From an uncultured Prevotellaceae bacterium (GTDB lineage: Bacteria; Bacteroidota; Bacteroidia; Bacteroidales; Bacteroidaceae): a stretch of 64,000 bases of DNA. Under the pieces are notes generated by a model. It searched no databases. It worked only from the letters and a program-made list of their open reading frames with translations, and had not been told where the DNA came from. Below are positions 7,508-15,184 of this stretch, one piece after another. The position numbers and the translations under genes are program-made. The stretch lies in contig OMXX01000027.1 of the NCBI GenBank assembly GCA_900315105.1, forward strand, positions 1 to 64,000, written 5' to 3'. Positions within the stretch are counted from its first letter, which is position 1. Each line of letters begins with the position of its first letter.

Positions 7508-7688
7508 TTTTCCTGTCACACCGTCACATCACCTGAGTATCAATCAATTACGCGTGACAGGAGCATATTTTTCCTGTCACATTCCTATCACACTTTTATA
7601 GCCTTGTGACGGCAATGTGATAGGAGAGCAACCTTACTGTCACACATAACTCTCTGATACACAATAAGTATGACGGAGTGACAGGAAA
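7508..7688. repeat. Nested CTGTCAC palindromes
   Basis: This is non-coding DNA. Outer arms at 7508-7526 and 7670-7688 are inverted repeats of 19 bp with one mismatch, built on TTTTCCTGTCAC. Inside lie GTGACAGGA (7554-7562) / TCCTGTCAC (7572-7580), and TCCTATCACA (7582-7591) / TGTGATAGGA (7616-7625). A single strand would fold into a branched structure. The function is unknown. Confidence 0.75.
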
Positions 7689-7783
7689 AACGTAAAAAAC
7701 TTTTTTTTATAAATATCTGCCAATGATAAAATTCATCGGCAAATCACGTTTTTGTTTAGTTTGTTATTCTATAGAAAAACTAA

Positions 7784-7840
7784 GCAGCTCCAATGCAAGT
7801 CCAATTCAGCTCCAATTCAAGTCCAATCCAACTCCAAGCG
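7784..7840 (+). repeat. 11-bp phased repeat array, AAGTCCAATTC type
   Basis: About five imperfect tandem units of 11 bp follow one another, for example AAGTCCAATTC and AGCTCCAATTC. The period is one helical turn, not a multiple of three. Arrays with the same TCC register occur at 8031, 8089, 36115 and 56961. Confidence 0.75.
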
Positions 7841-7902
7841 AGAATTGGAATTATATTGAGTCAAGAACGGACTTGTAATGCAGATATGCGTGCATATTTT
7901 TT

Positions 7903-7984
7903 ATTGAAATTATTGAAATAATTGAAATTATCGCCCATTCTCTCAATCCACAAAAAGGATTTCAATTATTTCAATAATTTCAAT
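7903..7984. repeat. Perfect 26-bp inverted repeat
   Basis: Arms 7903-7928 and 7959-7984 are perfect reverse complements, each built from three direct copies of an ATTGAAAT-like unit. The spacer is 30 bp. ACACACC follows at 7994-8000. The same plan, short direct repeats forming long inverted arms near an ACACACCC box, recurs near 35458-35627 and 57068-57207. Confidence 0.85.
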
Positions 7985-8030
7985 TAAATTAGGACACACC
8001 TTTAATTATATAGTAACGTGAGTTCTATGT

Positions 8031-8136
8031 AAGTCCCTTCTGCCTCCCTTGCAAATCCTATGTAATTCCCATTTTTCGCCTATTCTTAGGAACGGAGTCA
8101 TAACGGACTTACAACGGACCTATAACGGACCTAAAG
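8031..8136. repeat. Two further 11-bp phased arrays
   Basis: Positions 8031-8070 contain AAGTCCCTTCT, GCCTCCCTTGC and AAATCCTATGT in an 11-bp register. Positions 8089-8136, read on the minus strand, contain TAGGTCCGTTA, TAGGTCCGTTG and TAAGTCCGTTA. No protein-coding frame is visible. Confidence 0.75.
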
Positions 8137-8151
8137 TATAGGAAGGAAAGA

Positions 8152-8199
8152 CAATAAAAAAAGGCAAAGAATTTCCTCTGAAAAAAACTTTTTCTGAGG
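8152..8199 (-). terminator. Possible terminator of the 8217-9173 gene
   Basis: An imperfect hairpin, CCTCTGAAAAA (8175) paired with TTTTTCTGAGG (to 8199), lies just past the stop codon. On the minus strand a T-rich run follows at about 8152-8158. The gap between stem and T-run makes it uncertain. Confidence 0.4.
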
Positions 8200-8216
8200 A
8201 GCTGGACATTCGCTAA

Positions 8217-9173
8217 TCAATATTCAAAACGAACTACGAGAGGCAGATGGTCGCTGAATCCGTTGTAATTGTATTTGCGACCTTTGTATGTCCTTGCAGG
8301 ATATACTCCTCCAAATTTCTGGTCTTCTTCCAAAAGAAATGGTAAATCATGAATACGGCAATAGTCAATCTTGCAATTATTCATGAAAGACTGAGAGAAG
8401 AAAATATGATCGAGACTCCCCCACTCTCCCCTATAGCGATATGTGCCCAATGCCCCGTTAGTGCCCTTTGCATCCTTGGAAACCTCTACCATAGAATGCT
8501 CAGCCAGCATAAGGAGAGAGCGATTGTCGGAATAATCGTTGAAATCGCCTGTGATAAAGATATTGGCATCAGGAGATATGGCTCGAATAGAGTCTATGCT
8601 TGAACATAGTCGGGAAGCGACCGCAAGACGATAAGGCTCGGATGCTTTCTCGCCCTTTCGCCTGCTCGGAGCATGGAGAACGAAGACATGCAACTCGTCG
8701 TTCTTGGAATCACCCAACATCCTTCCGCGAACATAGAGAATATCACGGGTAGGACCAAACCCTTCTGGCGGATTGATGCGAAGGCTATAAGAAGTATCAG
8801 GAGCAAAGCTATAAGGATGATAAAGCAAGGCTACGTCTATGCCTCGCTCGTCAGGTGAGTTGGTTATGATATACTTATAACCGACGGTACGAAGAAGGGA
8901 ACGCCGGGTAAGGTCATAGAGAACAGAATCATTCTCGACCTCTATAAGCGCGACGAGATCAGGAGCCTGCCAATCCTGCCACTCACCACCAGTAGATACA
9001 ATTTCCTTACTGATATTATTCAACTTACGCCAATAGCGCTTGGAATCCCAATGATAGGTGCCCCCCTCACAAAATTCATAGTCATTTTTCAATGAATCGT
9101 GACGGGTATCGAAAATATTTTCGCAGTTGAGCTCCACGAATGTGAAGATTGTAAGAAGAAGGGATGCTAGCAT
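8217..9173 (-). CDS. Endonuclease/exonuclease/phosphatase family protein
   Basis: This 318-residue protein has the full EEP fold signature: FVELNCENIFD near the N-terminus, the metal-binding Glu in ALIEVEND, ALLYHP, HAPSRR, GDFND, the WGSLDHIFFS segment, and the catalytic GFSDHLPL at the C-terminus. A short hydrophobic N-terminus (MLASLLLTIFTF) suggests export or membrane association. The family includes phosphodiesterases and nucleases; the substrate is unknown. It ends where the palindrome-rich spacer begins and lies 23 bp downstream of recQ in the same orientation, so it may share its transcript. Confidence 0.85.
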   Translation of the reverse strand: MLASLLLTIFTFVELNCENIFDTRHDSLKNDYEFCEGGTYHWDSKRYWRKLNNISKEIVSTGGEWQDWQAPDLVALIEVENDSVLYDLTRRSLLRTVGYKYIITNSPDERGIDVALLYHPYSFAPDTSYSLRINPPEGFGPTRDILYVRGRMLGDSKNDELHVFVLHAPSRRKGEKASEPYRLAVASRLCSSIDSIRAISPDANIFITGDFNDYSDNRSLLMLAEHSMVEVSKDAKGTNGALGTYRYRGEWGSLDHIFFSQSFMNNCKIDYCRIHDLPFLLEEDQKFGGVYPARTYKGRKYNYNGFSDHLPLVVRFEY

Positions 9174-9196
9174 AGTTTATAGAGTAAAGAGTAATG

Positions 9197-11134
9197 TCAT
9201 TTGACAAGTGCGACTTTTGAGCCTTTTATTACAAGTCTGCCTTCTGAACGTAATTGCTCAAGAGCGTCGTCAAGCTGATGCTTGGTCAAAGGTAAACTAT
9301 GGATCTGGGCAATAGGTAAGCTACCGCCAGCATCATTGATTGCATCTACTATGACCTGTACAGCATCCTCATGAGATGTAGAAATGGAACTTCCATTTCT
9401 CTTTTTCTCTACACAGACATCACAATATCCACAATCAGTTTCTGTTTTCTCACCCAAATAACGTAGGAGAACGGTTGAACGGCACTCATCATCCGACTCT
9501 GCATACTCAAGGACAGAATCAACACGGGCAGCCATTCTTTCCTGAAGTTCCTCATAGATTGCCCTCGGGAAAACAAGGCGCGAAGACTCTATTCTCTGCT
9601 GAGGGTAATATATAACAGGCACATTCCTACGAGGGATATATTTGAGAATATGACGACTGGCAAGCGATTTCAACACGACACGCACAATATCAACCGAAAG
9701 ATGCGAGTAATCAGCTATACGAGCCTCCTCTATATAGACAAGGTCGGAGAATAAACCGCAATATATCCGCAACAAGGCAGTCATAACCGTATCTTCATTA
9801 GCAGAAAGTCCACGAAGCTGATACAGGCCATCACGAGGAAGCAGGAACTGACATCGAGGATGATTTTCAGGATCAGAATCATACTCTATGTATCCCGCAC
9901 GCTGAAGAACAGACAAAGCTCCGGAAAGACGTGTAGGGAAATGCTTGAACACCTGACAGAACCGCTCTATGTTAAATTCATAGCGAGCCCCTTCCCCATC
10001 ATAAAGTGCAAGTTGGAAGAAATATGAAAGATCGTCATACACCTTTCTTATATAGTCTTTCTCAGGAAAGGCACTCTGCACATGAGTAAGGAGATTACGC
10101 CTGTCGGATCTGCTATACAGCAAGACAGCATACGCCCTATTACCATCACGACCACCTCGACCCGCTTCCTGGAAATAAGCCTCAAGGGAATCAGGACAAT
10201 CCATGTGAACGACAACCCTAACATCAGGTTTGTCAATACCCATTCCGAAGGCATTTGTAGCCACCATAACGCGAACCTCATCTTTTTGCCAATCCTGCTG
10301 TCGCTGATCCTTTACAGCGAAATCAAGTCCGGCATGATAGAAAGTAGCGGAAATGCCATTTGAGGAAAGAATCTTTGCCACATCCTTAGTGTTCTGACGT
10401 GAACGGGTATATACTATTGCAGAGCCCTGTACGGAATTAAGGATATGAATCAGTTCTGCCTCCTTATTATCTGTATGACGAACCACATAAATAAGATTCT
10501 CACGCTTGAAGGACATCCGCACCACTCTCTTCTCGGAAAAAGCGAGACGATTCTGGATATCATCCACAACCTGTGGAGTTGCTGTTGCAGTAAGGGCAAG
10601 AACAGGAATGGTGTATTGGGGAGGGAGGGAGGGATCTTCCTGAGGTTCAAGAATATTCCTTATCTCTGCAATATTGAGATAAGAAGGACGGAAATCATAG
10701 CCCCATTGCGAGATACAATGTGCTTCGTCAACCGTGATGAAGCAGATTCGCATCTGACGAATCTTTGCTATGAAAAGTGGCGAAGACAAGCGTTCGGGTG
10801 ATACATACAGGAACTTAACACCTCCATAGACAGCATTGTCAAGTACCTGAAGGACTTCCGCATGACTCATGCCCGAATAGATAACAGATGCAAGGATGCC
10901 CCGGTCACGAAGATGCTGAACCTGATCCTTCATCAGAGCAATAAGCGGAGTAATGACAAGACACACACCTTCCATTGCAAGAGCCGGAACCTGAAACGTG
11001 ATACTCTTACCGCCACCCGTTGGCATCAATCCAAGAGTATCATGACCGGAACCTATGCTCTCAACAATCTCTTTCTGAATTCCCCTAAACGCGGAGAAAC
11101 CGAAATATTGCCGAAGAATGGAAAGGTAGTTCAT
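9197..11134 (-). CDS. recQ: ATP-dependent DNA helicase RecQ
   Basis: This superfamily 2 helicase has about 645 residues. It has Walker A TGGGKS, DEAH box TVDEAHCISQWG, motif VI QEAGRGGRDG, and the four-cysteine zinc site ending CGYCDVC. A winged-helix region and a short C-terminal tail follow; no clear HRDC domain is visible. The ATG at 11134 (MNYLSILRQYFGF) matches the family start better than the in-frame ATG at 11149. It unwinds DNA in recombination and fork repair. It lies downstream of recJ in the same orientation, with a palindromic repeat between them; RecQ and RecJ act together in the RecF pathway. Confidence 0.93.
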   Translation of the reverse strand: MNYLSILRQYFGFSAFRGIQKEIVESIGSGHDTLGLMPTGGGKSITFQVPALAMEGVCLVITPLIALMKDQVQHLRDRGILASVIYSGMSHAEVLQVLDNAVYGGVKFLYVSPERLSSPLFIAKIRQMRICFITVDEAHCISQWGYDFRPSYLNIAEIRNILEPQEDPSLPPQYTIPVLALTATATPQVVDDIQNRLAFSEKRVVRMSFKRENLIYVVRHTDNKEAELIHILNSVQGSAIVYTRSRQNTKDVAKILSSNGISATFYHAGLDFAVKDQRQQDWQKDEVRVMVATNAFGMGIDKPDVRVVVHMDCPDSLEAYFQEAGRGGRDGNRAYAVLLYSRSDRRNLLTHVQSAFPEKDYIRKVYDDLSYFFQLALYDGEGARYEFNIERFCQVFKHFPTRLSGALSVLQRAGYIEYDSDPENHPRCQFLLPRDGLYQLRGLSANEDTVMTALLRIYCGLFSDLVYIEEARIADYSHLSVDIVRVVLKSLASRHILKYIPRRNVPVIYYPQQRIESSRLVFPRAIYEELQERMAARVDSVLEYAESDDECRSTVLLRYLGEKTETDCGYCDVCVEKKRNGSSISTSHEDAVQVIVDAINDAGGSLPIAQIHSLPLTKHQLDDALEQLRSEGRLVIKGSKVALVK

Positions 11135-11156
11135 AAATATAAAGCCCAAACTAACG

Positions 11157-11303
11157 GCCCCTCACCTGCCCTTTGGGCATCCTCTCCCCATAGGGCGAGG
11201 AAAAGTTACATTTTATCGTTTATATGATAAGTTTGGATCAATGTTACTAACTTCCCCCCTCGCCCCATGGGGAGAGGGTGTCACATAGTGACGGGTGAGG
11301 GGC
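11157..11303. repeat. GCCCCTCACC palindromic intergenic element, copy 1
   Basis: This 147-bp element opens with GCCCCTCACCTGCCC and closes with GACGGGTGAGGGGC. The CCTCTCCCC and GGGGAGAGG arms are complementary, and the centre contains TTTATCG and GTTACTAACT. A close relative lies at 60755-60890. Both copies directly follow the 3' end of one minus-strand gene and precede the next. It probably forms a long RNA hairpin between recJ and recQ. Confidence 0.88.
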
Positions 11304-13024
11304 TAATCCTCATTAGGTTTAATATCCTCTATCTGAAGCTGTACATTGCCACGCTTATAGATATTCTCCTCAAGGGTATATACAATATCAAATGAGCGAC
11401 GGGACTTGATGTATCTTGCAGAAGCCGACTGTCCGAAAGCAATTCCGTTCATCACGGTATTGGAATTTGAATCAACAAGTTCAAGCTTTATATGCTCCTG
11501 TTCACGACCAACGACCTTAGAAGTACCGAAATCATACACATTACGGGTGCAGAAGGTAGGCTTCACATTTCCAGGACCGAATGGTGCAAAGCGCTTCAAG
11601 TCATGATAAAGGCGACGGGAGATATCCCTAAAGTCGATAACAGCATCAACTGTAAGCGTTGCCTCTGTCTGGGTAGGCTCAATATGCTCCTCTACATATT
11701 TATAGAAACGCTTGCTGAACTCAGGAACGTCTTCCCAACGTATTGTCAAGCCACAGGCGTATGTATGACCGCCAAAGTTAATAAGAAGGTCACGACAGCT
11801 CTTAATGGCAGAATACACATCAAAGCCGGCAACAGAACGAGCACTACCAGTAGCGAACTGTCCGTCGCGGGTAAGGACAACCGTAGGACGGAAATATATT
11901 TCAGTCAACCTTGAAGCCACGATACCGATAACGCCCTTCTTCCAGTTCTCATCATAAAGCACAATACTTGAGCGATGGCGCTGGCTCTCAAGCTTTTCCA
12001 CAATACCGTTTGCCTCGTCGGTCATCTGCTTGTCGATATCACGACGTTGTTCATTATATTCGTCAATATGCTTGGCTGCAGTAATAGCATTGTTGTAATC
12101 CTTCTCTACAAGAAGGTCAACCGAAAGCTTACCGTTCTCCATACGTCCGGAGGCATTGATACGGGGACCAATTTTAAAGACGATATCCGACATGGATATT
12201 TCCCTGCCAGAGAGTCCGCAGATGTCAATAATGGACTTTAATCCGACGGAAGGATTCTGGTTGAGCTGCTTCAAGCCATGATAAGCCAAAACACGGTTCT
12301 CGTCTGTAACCTCCACCAAATCAGCTGCTATACTAACGGCACAGAGATCAAGGAGCGGAATAAGGCGAGAGAACGGAATGCCATTGTTCTTGGCAAAAGC
12401 CTGCATCAGCTTGAAGCCTACCCCACAACCGCACAGGTGCTTGAAAGGATAAGAGTCGTCTGGACGCTTAGGGTTCAGGATTGCCACAGCAGGAGGAAGA
12501 ACATCATCGGGCACGTGATGGTCGCAGATAATGAAGTCTATGCCCAATGTCTTGGCATACTCAATCTGCTCATGCGCCTTGATACCGCAATCGAGAATGA
12601 TAATCAGCTTCACACCATTCTCATTCGCCATGTCGATAGCCTTACGACTCACGCCATATCCCTCCTCGTAACGATCAGGGATATAGTATTCTATGTTGGA
12701 ATAGTACAGACGAAGAAACTTATAGACGAGGGCTACAGCCGTGCAGCCGTCAACATCATAATCACCATATACCATGATACGCTCCTTGCGTCCCATAGCA
12801 TCATTGAGCCTATCCACCGCGATATCCATATCCTTCATCAGGAACGGATTGATAAGGTCATTGAGTTGAGGACGGAAAAAGCGCTTTGCCGCTGACTCCG
12901 TCGTTATTCCACGCTCAATAAGAAGACGACAAAGCACAGGAGCGATATTGAGTTTCTCACTCAATTCGCTTGCCTGTCGCATCAAAGTCGGCGATGGTGT
13001 ATTATAAATCCATTTAAAGTGCAC
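11303..13024 (-). CDS. recJ: Single-stranded-DNA-specific exonuclease RecJ
   Basis: This 573-residue protein has the DHH phosphoesterase core: YGDYDVDGCTAVAL, the DHH box FIICDHHVPD, and the DHHA1 domain with GFGGH-like INFGGHTYACGLT. The length is typical for RecJ. It degrades single-stranded DNA 5' to 3' in recombination and mismatch repair. Its stop codon shares its last base pair with the palindromic element. The gene before it (13048) ends 23 bp upstream. Confidence 0.95.
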   Translation of the reverse strand: MHFKWIYNTPSPTLMRQASELSEKLNIAPVLCRLLIERGITTESAAKRFFRPQLNDLINPFLMKDMDIAVDRLNDAMGRKERIMVYGDYDVDGCTAVALVYKFLRLYYSNIEYYIPDRYEEGYGVSRKAIDMANENGVKLIIILDCGIKAHEQIEYAKTLGIDFIICDHHVPDDVLPPAVAILNPKRPDDSYPFKHLCGCGVGFKLMQAFAKNNGIPFSRLIPLLDLCAVSIAADLVEVTDENRVLAYHGLKQLNQNPSVGLKSIIDICGLSGREISMSDIVFKIGPRINASGRMENGKLSVDLLVEKDYNNAITAAKHIDEYNEQRRDIDKQMTDEANGIVEKLESQRHRSSIVLYDENWKKGVIGIVASRLTEIYFRPTVVLTRDGQFATGSARSVAGFDVYSAIKSCRDLLINFGGHTYACGLTIRWEDVPEFSKRFYKYVEEHIEPTQTEATLTVDAVIDFRDISRRLYHDLKRFAPFGPGNVKPTFCTRNVYDFGTSKVVGREQEHIKLELVDSNSNTVMNGIAFGQSASARYIKSRRSFDIVYTLEENIYKRGNVQLQIEDIKPNED

Positions 13025-13047
13025 GATCGTGTTCTGTTTAGGTGAGT

Positions 13048-14178
13048 TTACTGCTGATTCAAGCGTTTCATATTCAAGCCCGAGATCTTGCCGTCGGAAC
13101 TAACCGTAGCTGAGATCTGGTACCTGTTATATGTAGGCTGTGTGGCATCTGTGCGCGAAATATTCTGCTCTGCAGTAAACTGCACGATATAATCCGCAGC
13201 GCCTTTGGTTCCAGCTTTCTTGTCTATTTTGTAGTCGTCGATGATATGCCAATTCATATTGGTGATATCCGACTTGTATAACTTCTTAAGGAATGTTGCG
13301 ACATCAGCCTTGCCAGCACTTGACTGTCCGAGGAAATTAGTCAACTGGTCGGCAACCGTAGAAAGCATACCACCTTCGTTACGTGAGTTCACCGATTGGA
13401 AGAATTTCTTGAACAGAGCCTTGACCATCTTTGTCTCCTCTGGCTGTAGCTGAGTCATCTTTATTGCATCAATGGCAGCATTGGCATCATTAACGAAACG
13501 GCCATTAGGATGCTGCTTCACATAATTGATGAACGCATCAATCGTCTTGTCCTTCATCACATGTGCATAGTCCATTGAATCGACTTTATTCATAGCCTCT
13601 GCCTTATGTGGAGAGTCAGGATGCGTCTTGGCATACTGCTCTATCTGATCACGAGAACCGGTTATAAGCACATCAGTCCATTCCTTGTCTATCTGCTGAA
13701 TAACAGCAAGCCGAGCCTGAAGGGAGTCGCGATGCTCAGGATTCGTATCTTTATATTTATTCAGATATTCCTCTATTACCAAAGGGTCCGTGCTCTGTGC
13801 AGCAAGCGCATAATCCGATTCTTCCTGACGACCAAGATCGTTATAATAGTAAGCCACACCTCCACACAAGACAAGGGCAATCACAAGCCCCACGACGATC
13901 TTTGTGTATGATTTCTTCTCTGTATCAGGCTCCGGTTCCGACTTTGGCTTGGCAACAGGAGTAATCGGTTCTGTATGGCGAACAGGCACAGGACGATGTG
14001 TCGGAGTGGAAGTCGTAGGGCGATGACAAGCCGGACAAACCATCTGATTGCGGAAATATATCTCACCGCAATCAGGGCATTTCACTACTTTTCCTGCGAT
14101 TTCCACACCGCACCCCGGACAAGTAGGAGCCATATCACTAACCTGATGTCCACATTCAGGACACTTTATAATTGCCAT
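13048..14178 (-). CDS. Double zinc-ribbon membrane protein
   Basis: This 376-residue protein opens with two zinc ribbons, CPECG...CPGCG and CPDCG...CPACH (residues 5-52). A Pro/Thr-rich linker and one transmembrane helix follow (about 93-109, IVVGLVIALVLCGGVAYYY). The outer part has helical repeats with TPR-like spacing and a C-terminal NTF2-like segment (SADYIVQFTAEQ). The topology suggests cytoplasmic zinc ribbons with an external domain. No enzyme motif is present and the function is unknown. It lies just upstream of recJ and may be co-transcribed. Confidence 0.7.
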   Translation of the reverse strand: MAIIKCPECGHQVSDMAPTCPGCGVEIAGKVVKCPDCGEIYFRNQMVCPACHRPTTSTPTHRPVPVRHTEPITPVAKPKSEPEPDTEKKSYTKIVVGLVIALVLCGGVAYYYNDLGRQEESDYALAAQSTDPLVIEEYLNKYKDTNPEHRDSLQARLAVIQQIDKEWTDVLITGSRDQIEQYAKTHPDSPHKAEAMNKVDSMDYAHVMKDKTIDAFINYVKQHPNGRFVNDANAAIDAIKMTQLQPEETKMVKALFKKFFQSVNSRNEGGMLSTVADQLTNFLGQSSAGKADVATFLKKLYKSDITNMNWHIIDDYKIDKKAGTKGAADYIVQFTAEQNISRTDATQPTYNRYQISATVSSDGKISGLNMKRLNQQ

Positions 14179-14234
14179 AAGAGCCTAATCAAGCCTTCCC
14201 CAAGGGAAGGATGTTTTTAAAGTATTTACTTATA

Positions 14235-15002
14235 TTATTCATCCCCCTCGCGCTTTCCAGTTGCCTCCCTATGGGGAGGGGCGGGTGCTGAGGGGCTTTT
14301 CCTCCGCCTGAACCTCAACTCACGCAGAGTATGGTTTCCCATGAATCGGGATTTATCCACATAACCGTTGATACCAGCCAAACGTCCCTTGCCCGTGTAT
14401 TGCCACAAGGTAATGTCACGACCATCAGCAAGTACTGGTTCCTGCTCAGTATATTGGGCAATCATGATAAGGTACCTGTCAAGTTTCTCCTGAAGATACT
14501 TGTCATAGAAGTTCGCACCAGTATAGATGAGAGGCTTCTGCTTATATACATGCTCCACCAATTCAAGGAACTTGAACAGCGAATCGCAAAATTCAGCAGA
14601 ATCAAGTCTAGCGGTTGTCTCCACGTCAATCATCGGGATGAGATCCTGCTCCTCAGGTCGGCATTGCGTGAGGAAATTCAGCAACTGCTCTTCCTGATCA
14701 GCCTTAGGACGATAGAAATGATATGACCCTACCTTTATCCCATGCTGACGGGCCATCTGTATGTTCTCTTCATACCTACTATCTATCCTGTCACCACCTT
14801 CTGTAGCCTTGATATAGACGTATGCCATCTTTGTGCTACCAACAGCATCCCAGAACACCCCATGCTGATAGTGTGAGATGTCTATTCCATGAATATGCTG
14901 ACAGGTATCCTCACACTCCACATCCTGCGCACCCGCAGAGAGTGAAAAGATAGACATTAAGGCTGAAAGAAATATATATTTAAAATTATTATCAAAATTC
15001 AT
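14235..15002 (-). CDS. GH25 family muramidase with repeat-derived tail
   Basis: This protein has about 255 residues. An N-terminal signal peptide (FLSALMSIFSLSAGAQ) precedes a GH25 lysozyme domain with GIDISHYQ, AYVYIKATEGG, the DVE motif PMIDVETT, and ITLWQYTGKG. It should cleave peptidoglycan outside the inner membrane. The last 20 or so residues (Ser/Pro/Ala then charged) are encoded by a GC-rich palindromic repeat at 14240-14296, so the tail is probably a late addition. The ATG at 15002 is chosen because an ATG at 15011 lies inside the -7 promoter element. Confidence 0.85.
   Translation of the reverse strand: MNFDNNFKYIFLSALMSIFSLSAGAQDVECEDTCQHIHGIDISHYQHGVFWDAVGSTKMAYVYIKATEGGDRIDSRYEENIQMARQHGIKVGSYHFYRPKADQEEQLLNFLTQCRPEEQDLIPMIDVETTARLDSAEFCDSLFKFLELVEHVYKQKPLIYTGANFYDKYLQEKLDRYLIMIAQYTEQEPVLADGRDITLWQYTGKGRLAGINGYVDKSRFMGNHTLRELRFRRRKSPSAPAPPHREATGKREGDE
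14240..14296. repeat. Partial GCCCCTCA palindromic repeat inside a gene end
   Basis: GC-rich sequence related to the elements at 11157 and 60755 (CTCCCTATGGGGAGGGGCGGG, then GAGGGGC at its right end). It overlaps the last 19 codons of the muramidase gene and provides its stop. Confidence 0.6.
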
Positions 15003-15008
15003 AGACTG

Positions 15009-15016
15009 CAAAAGTA
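15009..15016 (-). promoter_or_regulatory. -7 element before the muramidase gene
   Basis: TACTTTTG on the minus strand fits TAnnTTTG. A TTTG lies about 22 bp upstream. The predicted transcription start falls at or next to the ATG at 15002, so the message could be leaderless. Confidence 0.6.
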
Positions 15017-15128
15017 CAAAAAAAATATGAAATCTTCACAAACAGAAGGCATAAATTCACATATTTTTAGATTTCGACGCGAATATGGTGTTATTCTGCA
15101 TATGAACGTCAAACAATTATCCATATAT

Positions 15129-15162
15129 CAAAAAAGTAGGAAGGAAAAACTTCCTTCCTACT
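15129..15162 (-). terminator. Terminator of the BspA-like gene
   Basis: A perfect 10-bp stem, AGTAGGAAGG (15135-15144) with CCTTCCTACT (15153-15162), is followed on the minus strand by a run of six T. It lies about 23 bp beyond the stop codon at 15185. Confidence 0.85.
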
Positions 15163-15184
15163 CGAAAAAAAAAGTTTGATTTTT

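Noticed and set aside
7439..8216. A hidden gene or transposase in the long spacer after the ATPase unit
   Set aside because: All six frames are broken; the DNA is made of palindromes and short tandem repeats.
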